Notes: generated from the sequence alone by a model not told the origin. A stretch of 64,000 nt of DNA from Mrakia gelida (GCA_024345305.1 BRON01000015.1:806001-870000), one strand, 5' to 3'; positions 12,858 through 24,871 are shown, counted from the first letter of the stretch. Made by a program: numbers and translations.

Positions 12858-13434
12858 ACTGGTCGTTAGCGAGGGGTCTTTTTATCATTCGTAGCTTTCA
12901 TACATTCTTCTTTGCCGCTTTGACGGGCCCAGTCGCAATGAGAGACGTCGAGGCGAGGAGCGAGACGATGCGAGAAAGTCTCGAAATCGCTCTTCCTGGC
13001 CGCCTGCTGCTTTGCTTCATTCGCGACGCACTTTCTGCTGCTACTTCCCTTCGAGAGCGCCTGGGAGAGCAATCTCGGGATATGCCCGTAGATCCGAAAG
13101 ATCGACCTAGGGTTGGGCTCAATTGAAGGCAGCGGGAGGGGCGAGTCTTTCGCGAGTTCTTTCTCGACTTTCACTGGCGAGGGAGGGGAACTGACTTTGC
13201 CCTCATTCTCGCCCCGACCCCCCTCTTTGGCAGAAACATCCATCGAGCACATTGCTCTTCTACTGACAGAAGAGAACATAAGACTGAAAATGCCGAGCAA
13301 AGAGCGAGATCTCGACGACGCGACCAGCGTCTCGAGTCAAAGCGTCCAGACAGCGCGAAAGAGGCTCCTGGAAGCTGGGAGCTATCATTTCAAGGGACGC
13401 GATAGAAAATGCGATGTGAAATGTCATCACAGAG

Positions 13435-13550
13435 CACTGAAAAGAAGATTTGGACCAGCTGGAAACCGGAGCTTGCTGCCCTCTGATTACACGGCAGATC
13501 GAAAGTTTGCGCAACTGTAGACGTCGGTTCGAATCACGGCATAACATGGG
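13435..13550 (+). repeat. Short dispersed repeat, copy C (diverged)
   Basis: Shares the ordered blocks aAGAAGAt, GGACCAGCTG, GAGCTTG..GCCCTC and GGTTCGAATCACGG with copies A and B. The GAGCT-to-TTC spacing is shorter (TTC begins at base 60 instead of 71). GGTTCGAATC is a perfect B-box consensus. The similarity is clear in the blocks but low between them. Confidence 0.5.
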
Positions 13551-14082
13551 CCGGACCATTTGCTGGGGAGTCTTTCACTGCTGGCGTCCCTTTTTGACGC
13601 GGCTGGACTTCTGGAGAGGTCAGTCTAGTTCGAAACGCGTCGTCGACCCGTCGCGCAATGGAGCGGCCGCTGCTTTTGATTATCGTCCTCATTTTTGGCA
13701 CATTCACGCTAGCGCATCTCCCACCGTGTTGAGGAAGATGATGAGTCAAGCAAGGCAAGAAGTCATTGCGCTGAGAAAAGACGGAAGAGAACGAATGAGC
13801 ACGAGAACGACGCACCGATAAGACGCGTCCTCGACCTTTATCTCCTCTCTTCACCCGAGGGCCGTTCCTCTACCAGATCCCCAGATGTAATAGGAGAGCT
13901 ATCGACATTTTCAAACCCACTCCACCCACTATGAAGACGACTTCGTCCGCTGAATCGACAGAGCTGGAGCAGATCCACTTGACGACGCGTTGATCAGACG
14001 TCCCGACTCTCTCTCAACGCTCAACCCGTCTTTTCCCAGAGGGTCTTTGTAGATCGGAGTCAGAAGTTTTTCTGAAACAACC

Positions 14083-14215
14083 CAATAGAAAGAAGATGTG
14101 GACGAGTTGATACAGAGCTGGCCCTCACTGGTTTTATAGACCTCGACACAACTTCAGGTTTGCGTGAACTCTGGAAGTCGCAGGTTCAAGCCACGGTGTC
14201 CTGAGCTAGTGAGCT
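14083..14215 (+). repeat. Short dispersed repeat, copy B
   Basis: The best partner of copy A: CAATAGAAAGAAGATG, GACGAGTTGAT, GAGCTGGCCCTCACTGG, CTCTGGAAGTCG and GGTTCAAGCCACGGTGTCC, then TGAGCTAGTGAGCT. The spacing from A-box-like to B-box-like motif equals that of copy A. No coding frame crosses it. Confidence 0.6.
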
Positions 14216-14585
14216 CGTTACGTTTTCTAGGACAGGTCCAGGTACCTCGAGTGCCTTTTTTGGCTCCGAGAACCGGAGGGAGGGAGGGCGGTCGGTTTTG
14301 AAACGCGTCGTCCCTCGAGCGATCGATCTCTCTTCCTCCTCCAATCCGTTCGGGTCCAATCTGTCGTCTTTCTCATCACATTCTCTGTTCCTCTAGAGCA
14401 CCAGGCAAAGAAGCGAGAGAGCAGCCTCGAGCAGCCGAGCAAGATCCGAAGGCAACACAAGGGGACGACGCGCGCGTTCCGTTTCCCGTTCGAAGCTCGC
14501 TCGACACTACCAAACCTTCAAAACCTCGCCCTCCGTTCCCCCGGCACAGTGTAGCTCGAGTCATGAGCCCTACACCTTCGGGATA

Positions 14586-14710
14586 ATACAAAGAATCCGT
14601 AGACCAGCCGGGAAAGAGCTGTCTTCCTGTGGCTCCCCCGGTTCGTTCGATTATCGAGGGGTTTTCTGTACCTCGAGGCAGCACGGGTTCGACCCTTGGT
14701 TGTACTGAGT
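14586..14710 (+). repeat. Short dispersed repeat, copy D (diverged)
   Basis: Contains AAGAATCCGTAGACCAGCC, GAGCTGTC, CCTCGAGGCAGCACGGGTTCGACCC and TGTACTGAG in the same order as copy A. The TTC of the B-box-like motif begins at base 73 from GAGCT, close to 71 in A and B. It is weaker than A/B and assigned by block order. Confidence 0.45.
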
Positions 14711-15225
14711 TATTACGGCTGGGTGTTTTCTGGAGAGGGTGGCCCTTTCCTTCGTTCCCTCTTTTTGGAGTCGGCTTGAGAGGTGTGTGTTGGTTGAATT
14801 TGAAACGCGTTTGATCGACGAAGGTCGAGGGAGAACGTTTTCACTCCTTCCCCTTCCCAGTTCTGTTGTTGGGACATGGACTCGTTGACAGTCAAGTGCT
14901 GGAAGGACCTTCGTGCAGTTTCAGACCAGACCTCGCGGCGGGCGGAAGAAGCCCAACTCGATTCGCTCAAACGGACGCGTCGTCTTGCTTCCTCCTTCCT
15001 TCGTTCCCCCTTTCGTCTCCTGCTGATTGTGAGGCAAGCATGATAGAAGCAGGTATAAAAGTAAGAACGGCAACAGTGCAAGAGTCCGAGAAGGGAAAAG
15101 AGGACAGTAGGGACGGGATGGCAAGCAAGAGACGTATAAAAAAAAAGGGTGGCACGAGGGAGGGAGAAGGACGAGAAACGAGAGCGGTAGCACAGGAGGA
15201 AGAACAGAGAAAAAGGGATGGAGGT

Positions 15226-18200
15226 TTATACACGAAGGATAGTTCCTCGTTTTTGGTCGTCGAGGTAGGCTCCTGATGGGAGGGAAGGGAAGGGCAGGAG
15301 GAAGATGGTCAGCGATCGACGGACTCGAGATCGGTTTGGGTTCGTCGTGCTTCCCCTTTCTTGAGGAACGGGAAGACGAGAGAAGAAATAAAGATGACTC
15401 ACCGATAGCGGCCATGTAGGATCCTTCTCGTCGAAGGTACTGAGAAACGGAAGAAAGGAAGAAAGGGGAATGAAGGAAGTGGTCGACGCGTCAGTTCGAG
15501 TCTCAAATTGAGTCGACGCGAAAGCGAGAAAGAGAGGGATCTAGACTCACCTCCGCCAGCACCTTCTCATCCTCTTCCAACAGCTCCACCATCTCCCTCA
15601 GCTCCGCGTCCTTCACAACTCCTCCTCCCCTGGGGGAGGAAGGGACGACCTCGGGATGGGTCGAGAGGGACGATCTCATGCTTTGAGGAGGTGGTGGAGG
15701 TGGGTAGGATGGGAGATCCATATCGGAAGCGCGTCGAACGGTTCCTGTCGAGGAGGAAAGGGTCGTGGTGGAAGTTGTGGTGGGGATGGAAGGGTTTCGC
15801 GCACCTGCGAGAAAGAAGAAGAGGACGAGACAAGACGCGTCAGTTCGAGACTTCGACGGCGAGCTTCCTCTCGCGTCAAGACGAGAGAGAAGGCTTACGA
15901 GGTCCAGCAGGTCCAGAGATAGTCGTTGTCCTGGTAGGCCCTCCTCCTCCTCCTACAGGAGTCGAAGACACGGGAACAGCGACCGATCCATCAGGTCCTC
16001 CGCCTCCCTTCGTCCACCCAATCGGACTCGAGATCTCCATCCTCCTCGGACTCTCCGCACTCGACCTTCCACCCGACCTGCCTCCACTGCCACCTGAGCT
16101 CATGCTAACTCCACCAGGGAGTCCACTCAGCGTCGTCGGAGGGCTCTTGCTCGTGCTACCCTTCCCCATCTTCGGTCGATCCCTCCCGCTCGTGCTCCCT
16201 CTCCTTCCCAGAGCCTGCAAGAATCCTCCTCCTCCTCCTCCGCTTCCAGAGCGGACGCTCGCGGACGAGGTGGACGAGCGCATGCCCATCCCGACGGCGA
16301 GTTGAGGGAAAGGGAGGTTGGCGGGAGGTCCGGAGGGAGGGGAGACGTTTCTTAGATGTTGGGCTTGAGTTTGATGGCCTGCTCGGAGAGGGAAGGCTTC
16401 CTCGGAGATGGCGGAGGAGGTGGAAGGGTTTCGGGAGGTTGGGACGCAGAGGGAGGTGTTGGATGGGTAGCCTTGCGAGGCGGAGAGGGAGTTGGAAGGT
16501 CGAGAGGAAGGATGAGGTTGGTGCAGAGGAGGAGAGGTGATGGACGGTCGAGAGGAGGAGATGGAGGATCGGAGGAGTTCTGTGCGTCGATAGAAAGGTG
16601 GAGTAGAGAATCAGCATCGATGTCGTCGAAAGTGGAAGAACGAAAGGAGAATAGAAAGAACGAACCGTTGTCCTTGAAGCCAGAACTCGCCTTCACCCAA
16701 TCCCCCAACCCGGTATCGCTCCTTCCCAGCTCAGCCAGCTTCCTCGCGTACGCGTTCGCTCTCTCTCCAGGAGTTCGAAGCACTCTGATGTCGCTGAACA
16801 CCATCGCTGCAGGCCAAGGACGATCCTGCCCGATGGCGAACGCAGGAGCGACAGCGGGAGTGGGAGGTCCTGATCCTGAGTAGTGAGACGACGAGGTCGA
16901 TTGGATGGGAGCTGCCATGCTCGAGGATGATCTCGGAGGGAGGTTCGAGGAGTATGGGTTAAGAGGAGGACGGGAAGGGGGTTGGAGGGAAGCGAGGGAG
17001 GTGGTTCGACGAACGACGGGAGCGTTCGAGTCGAGGGGAGGGGAGGGTTGATAGGATGGCTGGGAGGGGAACGAGTCCTCCTGAGGTCCGACAGTAGCGA
17101 CGTCCGAGGGCGGTGTGCTGCTTGACTTCCGATCGAGAACGGGCTTCGAGGGTTTGGGAATTCGAGGAGGTTCCGAAGCTCGAGGCGGCGGCTGTTCGAC
17201 AATCACGTAGTCCAGATCGAGCGCGACGTCCTCCTCTATCCTCTCTGCTCGTAACGATGCAGGTATCGATCCTTTCGCTCCTCGAAAGTCGAGATCGCTT
17301 CGAAGAGCGAGACTCTCCTTAATCTCGGCGTCGTTGATCGCTCGGTCGACGGCAGCAGTGAGTTCCTCGAGAGTTTGAGCGTTGGAGATGCTGTTTCCGG
17401 AGGTCGAGGCGTCGAGAGCCGCGTTGGTAGAGGGAGGCGGGAGGGGAGTGGTGGGTTGGTTGGAGGCGTCGAGAGGAAGTGAGGGAGAGGTCCGGCCAGG
17501 TCGGTTCGTCGCTGGTTCGCGGATGTGATGAGAAGTGGATCGTGTGACGGTCGCCTCCGAGGGTTGGTTGACGGGAGGGAGTTTGGCTTTGGTAGGCGAG
17601 GGGGTTCGAGCAGGTCTGTAAGGAGGAAAGAAAACGGAAGAGTCAGCTCTCGAGCCAGATCAAACACAGCAAGACAGACGGCTTCGACGCGACGCACCTC
17701 ATGTCGCTCTTCCTCGGACGCTCGACACTCGTTCCATCTCCTCCGCCACTCCCAGCGCCGCCTCTTCCGTTCCAACCTCCCATCCCAAGCATCTGAGGTC
17801 CAGCAACTCCAACTCCAAGCTCCTTCCCTTCTCCAATCGCAGGCGTCCAAAGACCGCTGTCCATCGGCGAGTCTCCTCCACTCGTCGCCTTCAAAAACGC
17901 TGCCGAGGTAGTGTCCGCCGAGAGCACTGGCCTTGAGGACGACGACGACGACGATGCCGAAGAAGAGGTGGATGCTGTCGGAGGAGGAGTGAACGACTGA
18001 AGGGTAGCGAGATGGACCGATCTTGCCTTCCGAGCTCGTTCCCTCGCTGCTTGGAGAGCTGGCGAGGACGTCCCGGGCTCTCGAAGGTGCGACTGAAGGG
18101 AAGGTCGTTGAGGTGAGGTTCCATCCGGGTCGTCTGTATCTTCCTCGACCGTGGAGAGGTCTGCAGCTGTCGTGGGAGGCTCAGGGGTGAGTCCTGCTGA

Positions 18201-20119
18201 TCGACTTCCTGAGCGAAGAGGTTCGTCGTCCGGATCCTCGTCAAGGTTGACGACTCCCGACTCCTTCTCCCTGTCGGAGTTCGTTCGTCCAGCTGGTGCG
18301 CTCCTCCCTCCTCTTGCCGATTCGGCTGACTCTCGTCGAGGAGGCTTGATTCCGTATTCGTCCATCGCGTCTCTGAGCTCTCCGATGCTTCGTCGAGACG
18401 CGTCGGGAGGAGCGACGAAGGCGAGTCGGGAAGCCGAGAGACCTCTTCGTTCGGCGAGGTTCGAGGAGTTGGGTTGTTCCTTGGCGACGGGAGAGATGCT
18501 CATTCGACGAGCTGGTGGGGGAGTGTGATCTGAGAAGGACGACGAGGAGGTGGAAGGGGATGGTCCAGGACTGGCTTCCATGACGGCGATCCTTCGATTG
18601 CTGCTTCCGTTTCCTGGCGAGAAGGGCGATCCTGGTGGGTGACGGAGATGGCTCTCGGTCGTGGTAGTGTGGGTGGAGGAGTTGCTGGGTGAAGGAGGGT
18701 TGGAGTGGGAGAATTGCGCGAGTCGAGGTGTGATTTCCGGGTCCTGGGAGGGAGAGAGAGGTTCTTGAGGTGAAGGTTGTGAGGGAGAGTAGGACGTTCG
18801 AGAGGGTGAAGGAAGCTCGAAAGGAGGGTTGGCCGACGAGGGAGTTCCGTTGTAGAAGCTTGATCCCGAGGAGGACGAGGATGGTCGAGAAGGGAAGCGT
18901 CGACCTCCAGTTTCGTCGTCCTCCTCTGAATCGAGGTCGGCGAGATCGCCTCTTGAGCTCCCAGCTCCCATGGCAGGTCCTCCATCTGAGCTGCTACTCC
19001 CATCAGCCTCCATCTCCTCAACCATCTTCCTAGCCCACGAGATATCGACGACTCCATCCTCTCCGCTGCTGGCGTCGTCGCTGTCGAACGTTTCCGTTGG
19101 GAGCCGAGGAGGGAGAGCCGAGGTTGTCGCTGGGCTCTTGTCCTGCTTCCTCTGCTCTGCTTTCTCGAGATCGTTCAACGACTCTCCACTCCCTCCCTTC
19201 CTGGTACTACCCTTCCTCATCATCCAGCCGCTGAGAGCCTTCCCTTTCGCTCCAAAGCTGTCGGTCCTCTTTGGCTGCTTGACGCCTCCGTTCGATGAGA
19301 AGAAGGATGGTTTCGGAGACAGAGGTGGTGAGGGAGCGTTGAGGTTGGGAGAACGGTTGCCGACCGAGTGGGAAGAGGATGAAGGACCTCCGCCGACGAA
19401 GAAGGAAGATGAGGCGTAGGAGGGAGAGGATGGCTTCGAGGAAGAGGAGGCGAGGTGGTTGGGAGGAGGAGGTTGGAGAGGGAGGTTGGGTGTGGATGAA
19501 GCGATGTGGGACTGGTTTTCGAAGTGAGAAGGGTTGAATCCTGTAGAGAGGGACGACGTTGAAGAAGAGCCCATCCCGGCTGATCCCGAGTAGTAGTAGT
19601 CGAGAGAGAGAGGTGTATCTTGACGAGAGAGGGAAGGGAGCAAGCCGTCTGTCGATGGGGGAGGGAGGACAGGAAGGAGTGGGCCGAGGTTAGCGAAAGC
19701 GTAGCGAGAGAAAGAGAAAGCACAGCATGGTTGCGTTGGATAGAAAGCCTCCAGTATGTACAAGCTCCTGTGAAGCTCCAGACTCGTTGAAACCCAGACG
19801 GACTGTCTCGAGAGAAGGAGGTCTGCTGTCGAGTCGAGGTGAGCTCGGCGGTCCCTTCCTCCTTTGTCCTCCCAACCTCAACCTCCCCTTATCCTCTCCC
19901 ACGAGAAGAGGGTGTTTGCAAAGCTCCTGGCAAGGCCCTCCTCCACCTTCTGAAGCCCCCTCGCGATCATCTCGATACATCCTCTCGCGAACGAGCGGAA
20001 CGGCTAGGGCGATGGAGTTGATGTCGCTCGCTCGGTCGGTTCGACTCACCTGAGCTGCTCACACTCCTAGACATGTTTCCTCCTCCGTCGTAATCCTTCG
20101 TAGGTTGAGAAAGCGCCAT
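15226..20119 (-). CDS. Large disordered protein of unknown function (1329 aa)
   Basis: Not recognised. Seven exons on the minus strand (20119-20050, 19648-17698, 17615-16666, 16579-15899, 15804-15551, 15439-15403, 15272-15226) sum to 3990 nt in a single frame. The start is MALSQPTKDYDGGG. Most of the protein is Ser/Pro/Gly-rich and predicted disordered, with a few ordered islands: GWMMRKGS, ISWARKMVEEMEADG (about residue 250), SIGELRDAMDEYGIKPPRRE, a helical SLEELTAAVDRAI-like stretch (QTLEELTAAVDRAINDAEIK), a VFSDIRVLRTPGER segment, and a charged C-terminal helix, ELREMVELLEEDEKVLAE. The last two exons, 37 and 47 nt, add YLRREGSYMAAIGAYLDD and end in QKRGTILRV. Keeping such tiny terminal exons in frame suggests the C-terminal helix is the functional part, perhaps a binding domain. 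It could be a polarity or cytoskeletal adaptor, but nothing in the sequence shows this. Confidence 0.75.
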
Positions 20120-20873
20120 CCTCCAGATCCAGGGACAGGTGATCTCCCGAGAAAGAAAGGGAGAGAAGAGGAGGGGAGGGAAGGGTGGTGGGTGGTGGTG
20201 ACTGGAGAGGTTGAGGAGGGGAGGATCTTCGAAACGACACGCGCGTCACATCGCCCGGCTCACCCTCGTTTATTATAGTACAGATTCTTAAAAGTCGATA
20301 TAGGACTGGCTGTTGGGGGGAGGTCTGTTCTCAGAATAAGGCAGCTCGGAAAAGAGAGGCGAGAAAAGGTGAGCGAACGACTGCAGCAAAGGATGATCAG
20401 CCGCGACGAGGGCGACCTCTTTCTCTCCTCCCTGCATGGATTCGGGACGCTTATTTCAGGTTCAAGAAAGAGCAAAGCCGAGGGTACATGAAGATATGCT
20501 CGTACGTCAAGTCTACGAAGGTCGAATCTACAGACTGCGACGCCGAAGAGGCTCCTGGAGGCCGAACCAAGCAAGGCTTCGAGACCTCAGGCCGCAATCC
20601 TCGACGCGTGAGGCAGCGAAAGGTCGGAGCGGGCTCAGAGACCCAGAGTCCTTGAAGGTGTCCTGATCGTTGATGAGAAATTTGACGAATTCAGCAAAGA
20701 CGAAGACAGAAGGGACGAGCAAGAGAAGAGAAGAGGAAGGAAACGAACGAGCTCACCATTTTCTCCTCCCTCCCTTGCCCCCCATCGTCGCTCCTTACTC
20801 GACGACCAGATCCACCTCCCCACATCTCCAGCTCCCAGACAGAGCACTAAGCGTCCACTAAACACCTCCCTTC
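20120..20873. other. Intergenic stretch, possible unassigned minus-strand exons
   Basis: Lies between two minus-strand genes. A minus-strand frame from about 20659 to 20455 stays open and ends with TYEHIFMYPRLCSFLNLK then a stop. It could join an upstream segment through a GTGAGC...CAG intron (donor near 20757, acceptor near 20660), but no start codon fits convincingly. It is equally explained as 3' UTR of the gene at 20874 plus promoter of the gene ending at 15226. Confidence 0.3.
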
Positions 20874-21395
20874 TCACTTCGTCGACAACCCTCCCAAACT
20901 GCCCACCAAATCGACCTTCTCCCCTCCCAGCCGTTGCAGCCTAGCAGGGTTCATCGAAGCTCCTCCAGAGAACGGCGTGTTCGTCGTCGTCAATTTAGAA
21001 TCCTTCTTGGTCTCCTTAGTCTCCGGTAGAGGTTTCATCTGAAGGGGGGTCAGTGGACGCGGAAGGATATCAGTTCAAGCTCAAGCTCACCTCCTCCCCC
21101 CTCCCTCTTCCTCCTTCCTCCCTCCCCCCCTTCCTCCTTCCTCTTCTTCGGTACTCACAATCCCACCCATAAAAGCCTGACCCTTATACCCTACATCCCT
21201 ATTGATCCCCTCCATGATCTCCCTGTCCCTCTCCTTCGTAGCCTCGTTCTTCTTCGGCGGTCCTCCTCCTCGTCGTTTGGCGTTGTGCGAAGAGGTAGGG
21301 TTCGTTTTGGAGGTGAAGGAGGAGAGGGCGAGGCCGGGGGCGGTCTTCTTGCCGGTGTGGTGCGCTCGGGAGAAGGATTTGCGGGTTGCTGGCAT
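20874..21395 (-). CDS. Small basic protein of unknown function (133 aa)
   Basis: Two exons (21395-21159 and 21038-20874) total 402 nt and splice in phase 0. The protein starts MPATRKSFSRAHHTGKK, is Lys/Arg-rich and low in complexity for 50 residues, then has a helical segment KKNEATKERDREIMEGINRD followed by VGYKGQAFMGGIMKPLP. The C-terminus is NPARLQRLGGEKVDLVGSL. The second exon is well supported by its acceptor (CCTTCAG) and a CTGA-type branch site. No family is recognised; the basic start suggests nucleic-acid binding or nuclear or nucleolar location, which is only an inference. Confidence 0.65.
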
Positions 21396-22781
21396 GGTTG
21401 GAAGGGAGGGGAGGCTGGAGGTTGAGAGGGAAGGGAGGGAGGAGGAGGAGTGAGAGCGAGCTCGAAAATGTTGGGCAAGGAGGGGAAGGAGGACGGAGGC
21501 AAAGCTGTAGATTGAGGATACAGGTCGGATCTTCAAGAAGAGTACGGCTTCGACTTGTCAACTCTAGAGGTATCTTGCCCGAGCAAAGAAGTCGAGCGAA
21601 AGTTTTCCTTCCCTCGTTCGAGTCGCGTCGGGTCTCCGGGCAGATCGATTCCCTCGTGAAGCTTCTCCCAGCGAGGTTTTGATAGATCAAGACCCAACAG
21701 GTGTGAGAGATATCGTAGAACCTCCTGAGTGCAAGCTGCTCGTCGGGGGGAAGGCTTGGGATGAAGGACGCAAAACAAGGGCGAAACGCTCGACGAGAGC
21801 CTGCACGACGCGTCGTTCCTCCCTGGATTTTCTTGCTCGCCCAGATCGCACAAGTTGCATCGCGCCCGAGTAGTCATACAGACAACGTTATGAGTCCTGT
21901 AACTCAGTCTTCTCGAGTGTCGAGGAGAAAAAGGGACGCGTCGCACCAATCCTCTCCTGCTCTCTCCGCCCTCTCGGTCAATAACCACACGCGACTTTCT
22001 CACAAAGGCCTTAGAGACACCGCTTCTCTAACTTTCGCTTATCAAGGAGTCTCAAGGCGGAGTCGCCGCAAGCCGAGAAGCATTAGGCATGAGAGATTCG
22101 GCGGACGAGCGAGCGAAACGACGACGCGTCGTTCCTGCTCCCTCCTCTCGACTTCTCTGCCGCTTCGTGCGACTCCCTTCGAAGACTACAGAGCCGAGAT
22201 TAGGTTCATGTCCCTGCCGTAATTCCTGAGATCCGAGACAGACAACTGCTCCTCTGAGAACAGAACGCGGTCTGTCTGTTGTCAGCTCGTCGCCTCTCGT
22301 TCAGCTCCCTCTCTCCTTCTTCCCCTCCTTCGATACAACTAACCGGTAGCTCGTACTGCTTCCAAATAACCCTCTGGGGTCTGGGCCTCTGTTATCGGCC
22401 GTGCATGAATCGTTTGAAGATGACGAGAGCCGTCTTCCCGTGTTGTTTTCCTTCTCCCTCTCCTCCAGGCTTCCTTCGCCTTCGTTTTCCACCTCCCAAC
22501 CTCCACCGTCTCAGTACCCTCCCATCCTATATCCCCTCATCCGCTCCCTCGTGAGTTTTTTTCCTCCCCTTCTAAGCGAGGAGTTCCGAGGGACTGCCTT
22601 CGAACGGGGACGGTCGAGAATGTCGATGTGGCCGACGGGCCCAGCTCATCCTCTCGCCCTTCTCTCTCGCTTACCTATTTTCTCCCCTTCCTTCCTTCCT
22701 TCCTTCTCTCTTCTTAGATCTTCTCTTTTCCAAACCATCACCCTCTCTATCCAAAGAAATCCTACTGCCTTGGAAAAAAGG
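21396..22781. promoter_or_regulatory. Divergent intergenic region upstream of bZIP gene 1
   Basis: About 1.4 kb between a minus-strand small gene and the first bZIP gene. It contains three exact GACGCGTC palindromes near 21808, 21937 and 22123. The last 150 bp before the bZIP start are a long CT-rich tract (22640-22760), typical of a fungal promoter or leader. No gene was seen in it. Confidence 0.5.
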
Positions 22782-24095
22782 ATGACCTCAGCTCTCCCTC
22801 TTCACCCCTCCTCCTCCGCTTTCTCGTTCAACCCATCTTTCCTCTCTTCCTCCTACCCACCTCAACCCTCCTCCACAGCCTCCTACGCCGGCCTCTCCCC
22901 TGGATTCAGCTTCCATCCCAACTCCAACCCTTTCTTCGCAGCTTCCCCTCCCTCGTCTTCAGCTTTCGTAGGAGGAGGTTGGGATCCTCATCCCTTGTCG
23001 ACGTCGAGCTCACCTCCCTTCGCCACCTCCACCCTCAACTCCCTTCAACTCGGAAACGGGAACGAGTACCTCTACACCAACAACGACGCTCAATCCATGT
23101 CCGACACTCAGTCTCTCTCGGATGGCGAAGGAGGAGGAGGAGGAGCAGCTTCACCCGAGCAGCAGGGAGGAGGAGGAGGAGCGAGGACGTCGAGCTCAAC
23201 CACCAACGTCGTCGTCGTCGAACCTCAAGCTCTAGCTCCACAGAAGAAGCCTGCCGCCAACAAGAGGAAGAAGTCTCCCACCAAGAAGAAGGTCTCTGCT
23301 TCTGGCTCGGATGACGAGGAGGACGAGGGGGATCACGAAGGAGGAGGAGGAGGGAAGAGACGAGGATCAGGAGGAGGAGGAAGTGAGCTTGGATCGGGAG
23401 ATGGAGAAGGGAGAGGGTGAGTTTCCGTTTCCTTTTCTCTTCCTTGCTTCCTTCGAGCCTTCGTTCTATCTCTCTCACGCACGAAACTAACACAACACGG
23501 CGGCCTTCGCTTCGCACAGAACCACCCTCGCCGAAGTCCTCGCTGAACAAGGACTCACTCAGGAGATCTACAACGGCTTGCCTAGTGCGAAGAAGAGACA
23601 GTTGAGGTGCGTTTGAGCTCGCCCTTCCCTTTTCCTTTCACTCTTCGACCTCACACTGACCGCTCATGCTCTCTCGTCGTCTTCGTGGACGGACACAGGA
23701 ACAAAGTCTCAGCCCGAGCCTTCAGAGCGAGAAGGAAGGACTACATCGAGACCCTCGAAGGGGAGTTGGCTCAGAAGGATGGTGAGTTGTCGTCGTGTCG
23801 CTCTTCTTCCGCTCTCTGCTCGAAGCGAGGAGGACCGAGACGAGGAACGGAACGCTGACCTTAGTTGGCGCTTGGATGGCGAACAGGCAAAGTCGAAGCC
23901 CAACGAGCTGAGATCGCGAGGTTGAAGAATGAGAATCAGTTGGTCAGTCGCCGACTCCCTCCCTCCTTTCCTCTTTCCCTCTTTTCCTCTCTCTTTTCCT
24001 CTTCTCCCTCCCCTCTCGTTCGTCTAACATTTTCCCCTCGTTTCGTTCGTCACCAGCTCCGAACCCGACTCCGACACTCCAACAACGACCACTGA
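22782..24095 (+). CDS. bZIP transcription factor, tandem paralogue 1
   Basis: DNA-binding regulator of 299 residues. Exons are 22782-23416, 23520-23606, 23699-23781, 23887-23942 and 24057-24095 (900 nt in frame). The N-terminal two thirds are Ser/Pro-rich with poly-Gly and a Lys-rich patch (NKRKKSPTKKK) that may be a nuclear signal. The bZIP follows LAEVLAEQGLTQEIYNGLP: the basic region is KRQLRNKVSARAFRARRKDY, with the invariant Asn and Arg of bZIP basic regions, and leucine heptads run through ETLEGELAQ to IARLKNENQLLRTRL. An upstream in-frame extension exists but runs into pyrimidine-rich leader, so the ATG at 22782 (context aaaaagg) is preferred. The gene next to it encodes a paralogue with the same intron positions. 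Confidence 0.88.
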
Positions 24096-24871
24096 ACACG
24101 TCCCCTTCTCTTCCTTCCCTCTCGCTCGCTCGCTCGCTCGCTCTCGTCGTAACCTATGCATCTCGTCCTCTCTTCAAACTCAGTAGTTGTATCGAAACCC
24201 GACCTCTCTCTCTCCTCTCCCCTCATGTAGCCATCACTCGCTTTTCCTCCCTCGCTCTCTCGTACCTCGTACCTCGTTCGACGCGTCCCCGCCCTCGATC
24301 TTCGTCCCTCGTAACGTTTCGTTGTCCTTCGTTGTATTGAATAGGTCTCGGCCGTCTCTCTAGCTTTACTTTCGCGTACCCTCCACGACCTTTGATGCAA
24401 CCTTCTTGACTGTTTCGCTCGCTTTGGATGGGACTGGAACGAGCGAGGGCGGACGCGTCGAACGAAGAACGAGCGAAAAAAAAGTCGAGCGGAATTACCG
24501 TGAGCTCAGCAAGATCCACGAGGGAGGGCAGCAACAAAAACTTCGCTCGCTTACATAGCGAGAAAAGCAGTGGGCGAGCTCGAAGACGGCGGCGCATGGC
24601 CGAGAGTCCCATTTCGTCAGCCCTTTCGCTTCAACGTTCACCTCCAACCCCTTCTCTTTTTCACCTTTCGTTCAAGTCCACGAGTGTCTAGGAAAGTTAT
24701 AGATCAAGATCAAGGTGAGTCTTGCCGACATGGGGATGCAGAAGAGCGAACGAGGATGAGCGGAGGGAGAAGGCCGTGAGCTTGAGCTCGAGCTCAAAGC
24801 TCGAGCTGGTTTGCCATCGACTGACTCCTCCTTCGTTGCGATGGCAGGAGTATAGGAAACGAGAAGACAAG
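24096..24871. other. Intergenic region between the two bZIP genes
   Basis: About 780 bp: the 3' UTR of bZIP 1, then the promoter or leader of bZIP 2. It has GACGCGTC near 24281 and 24451. An intron-like segment (GTGAGTCTTGCC...TGGCAG) near 24716-24846 may be a 5' UTR intron of bZIP 2. No coding sequence is supported. Confidence 0.5.

Larger units (their letters stand above)
12858..15225. other. Gene-poor region between SEY1 and the 15.2-20.1 kb gene
   Basis: About 2.4 kb without a convincing gene. Open frames here lack the codon bias of the neighbours and have no matching splice signals. It holds three copies of the short repeat (13435-13550, 14083-14215, 14586-14710) and at least four ACGCGT sites, including GACGCGTC near 13822 and 14976. 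It may be an accumulation site for small repeats, or host undetected noncoding RNAs. Confidence 0.6.

Noticed and set aside
13113..13520. 135-residue plus-strand ORF after SEY1
   Set aside because: No codon bias, no family, no splice signals; it overlaps a repeat copy.
13435..14710. tRNA genes at the GGTTC(A/G)A motifs
   Set aside because: The B-box consensus is good, but the T stem and acceptor stem do not pair in any copy, and no anticodon arm can be drawn. They are reported as a repeat family instead.
20455..20757. Minus-strand gene ending TYEHIFMYPRLCSFLNLK
   Set aside because: The open frame is attractive, but no start exon joins in the correct phase with a good donor. It is left as a note in the intergenic entry rather than a CDS.
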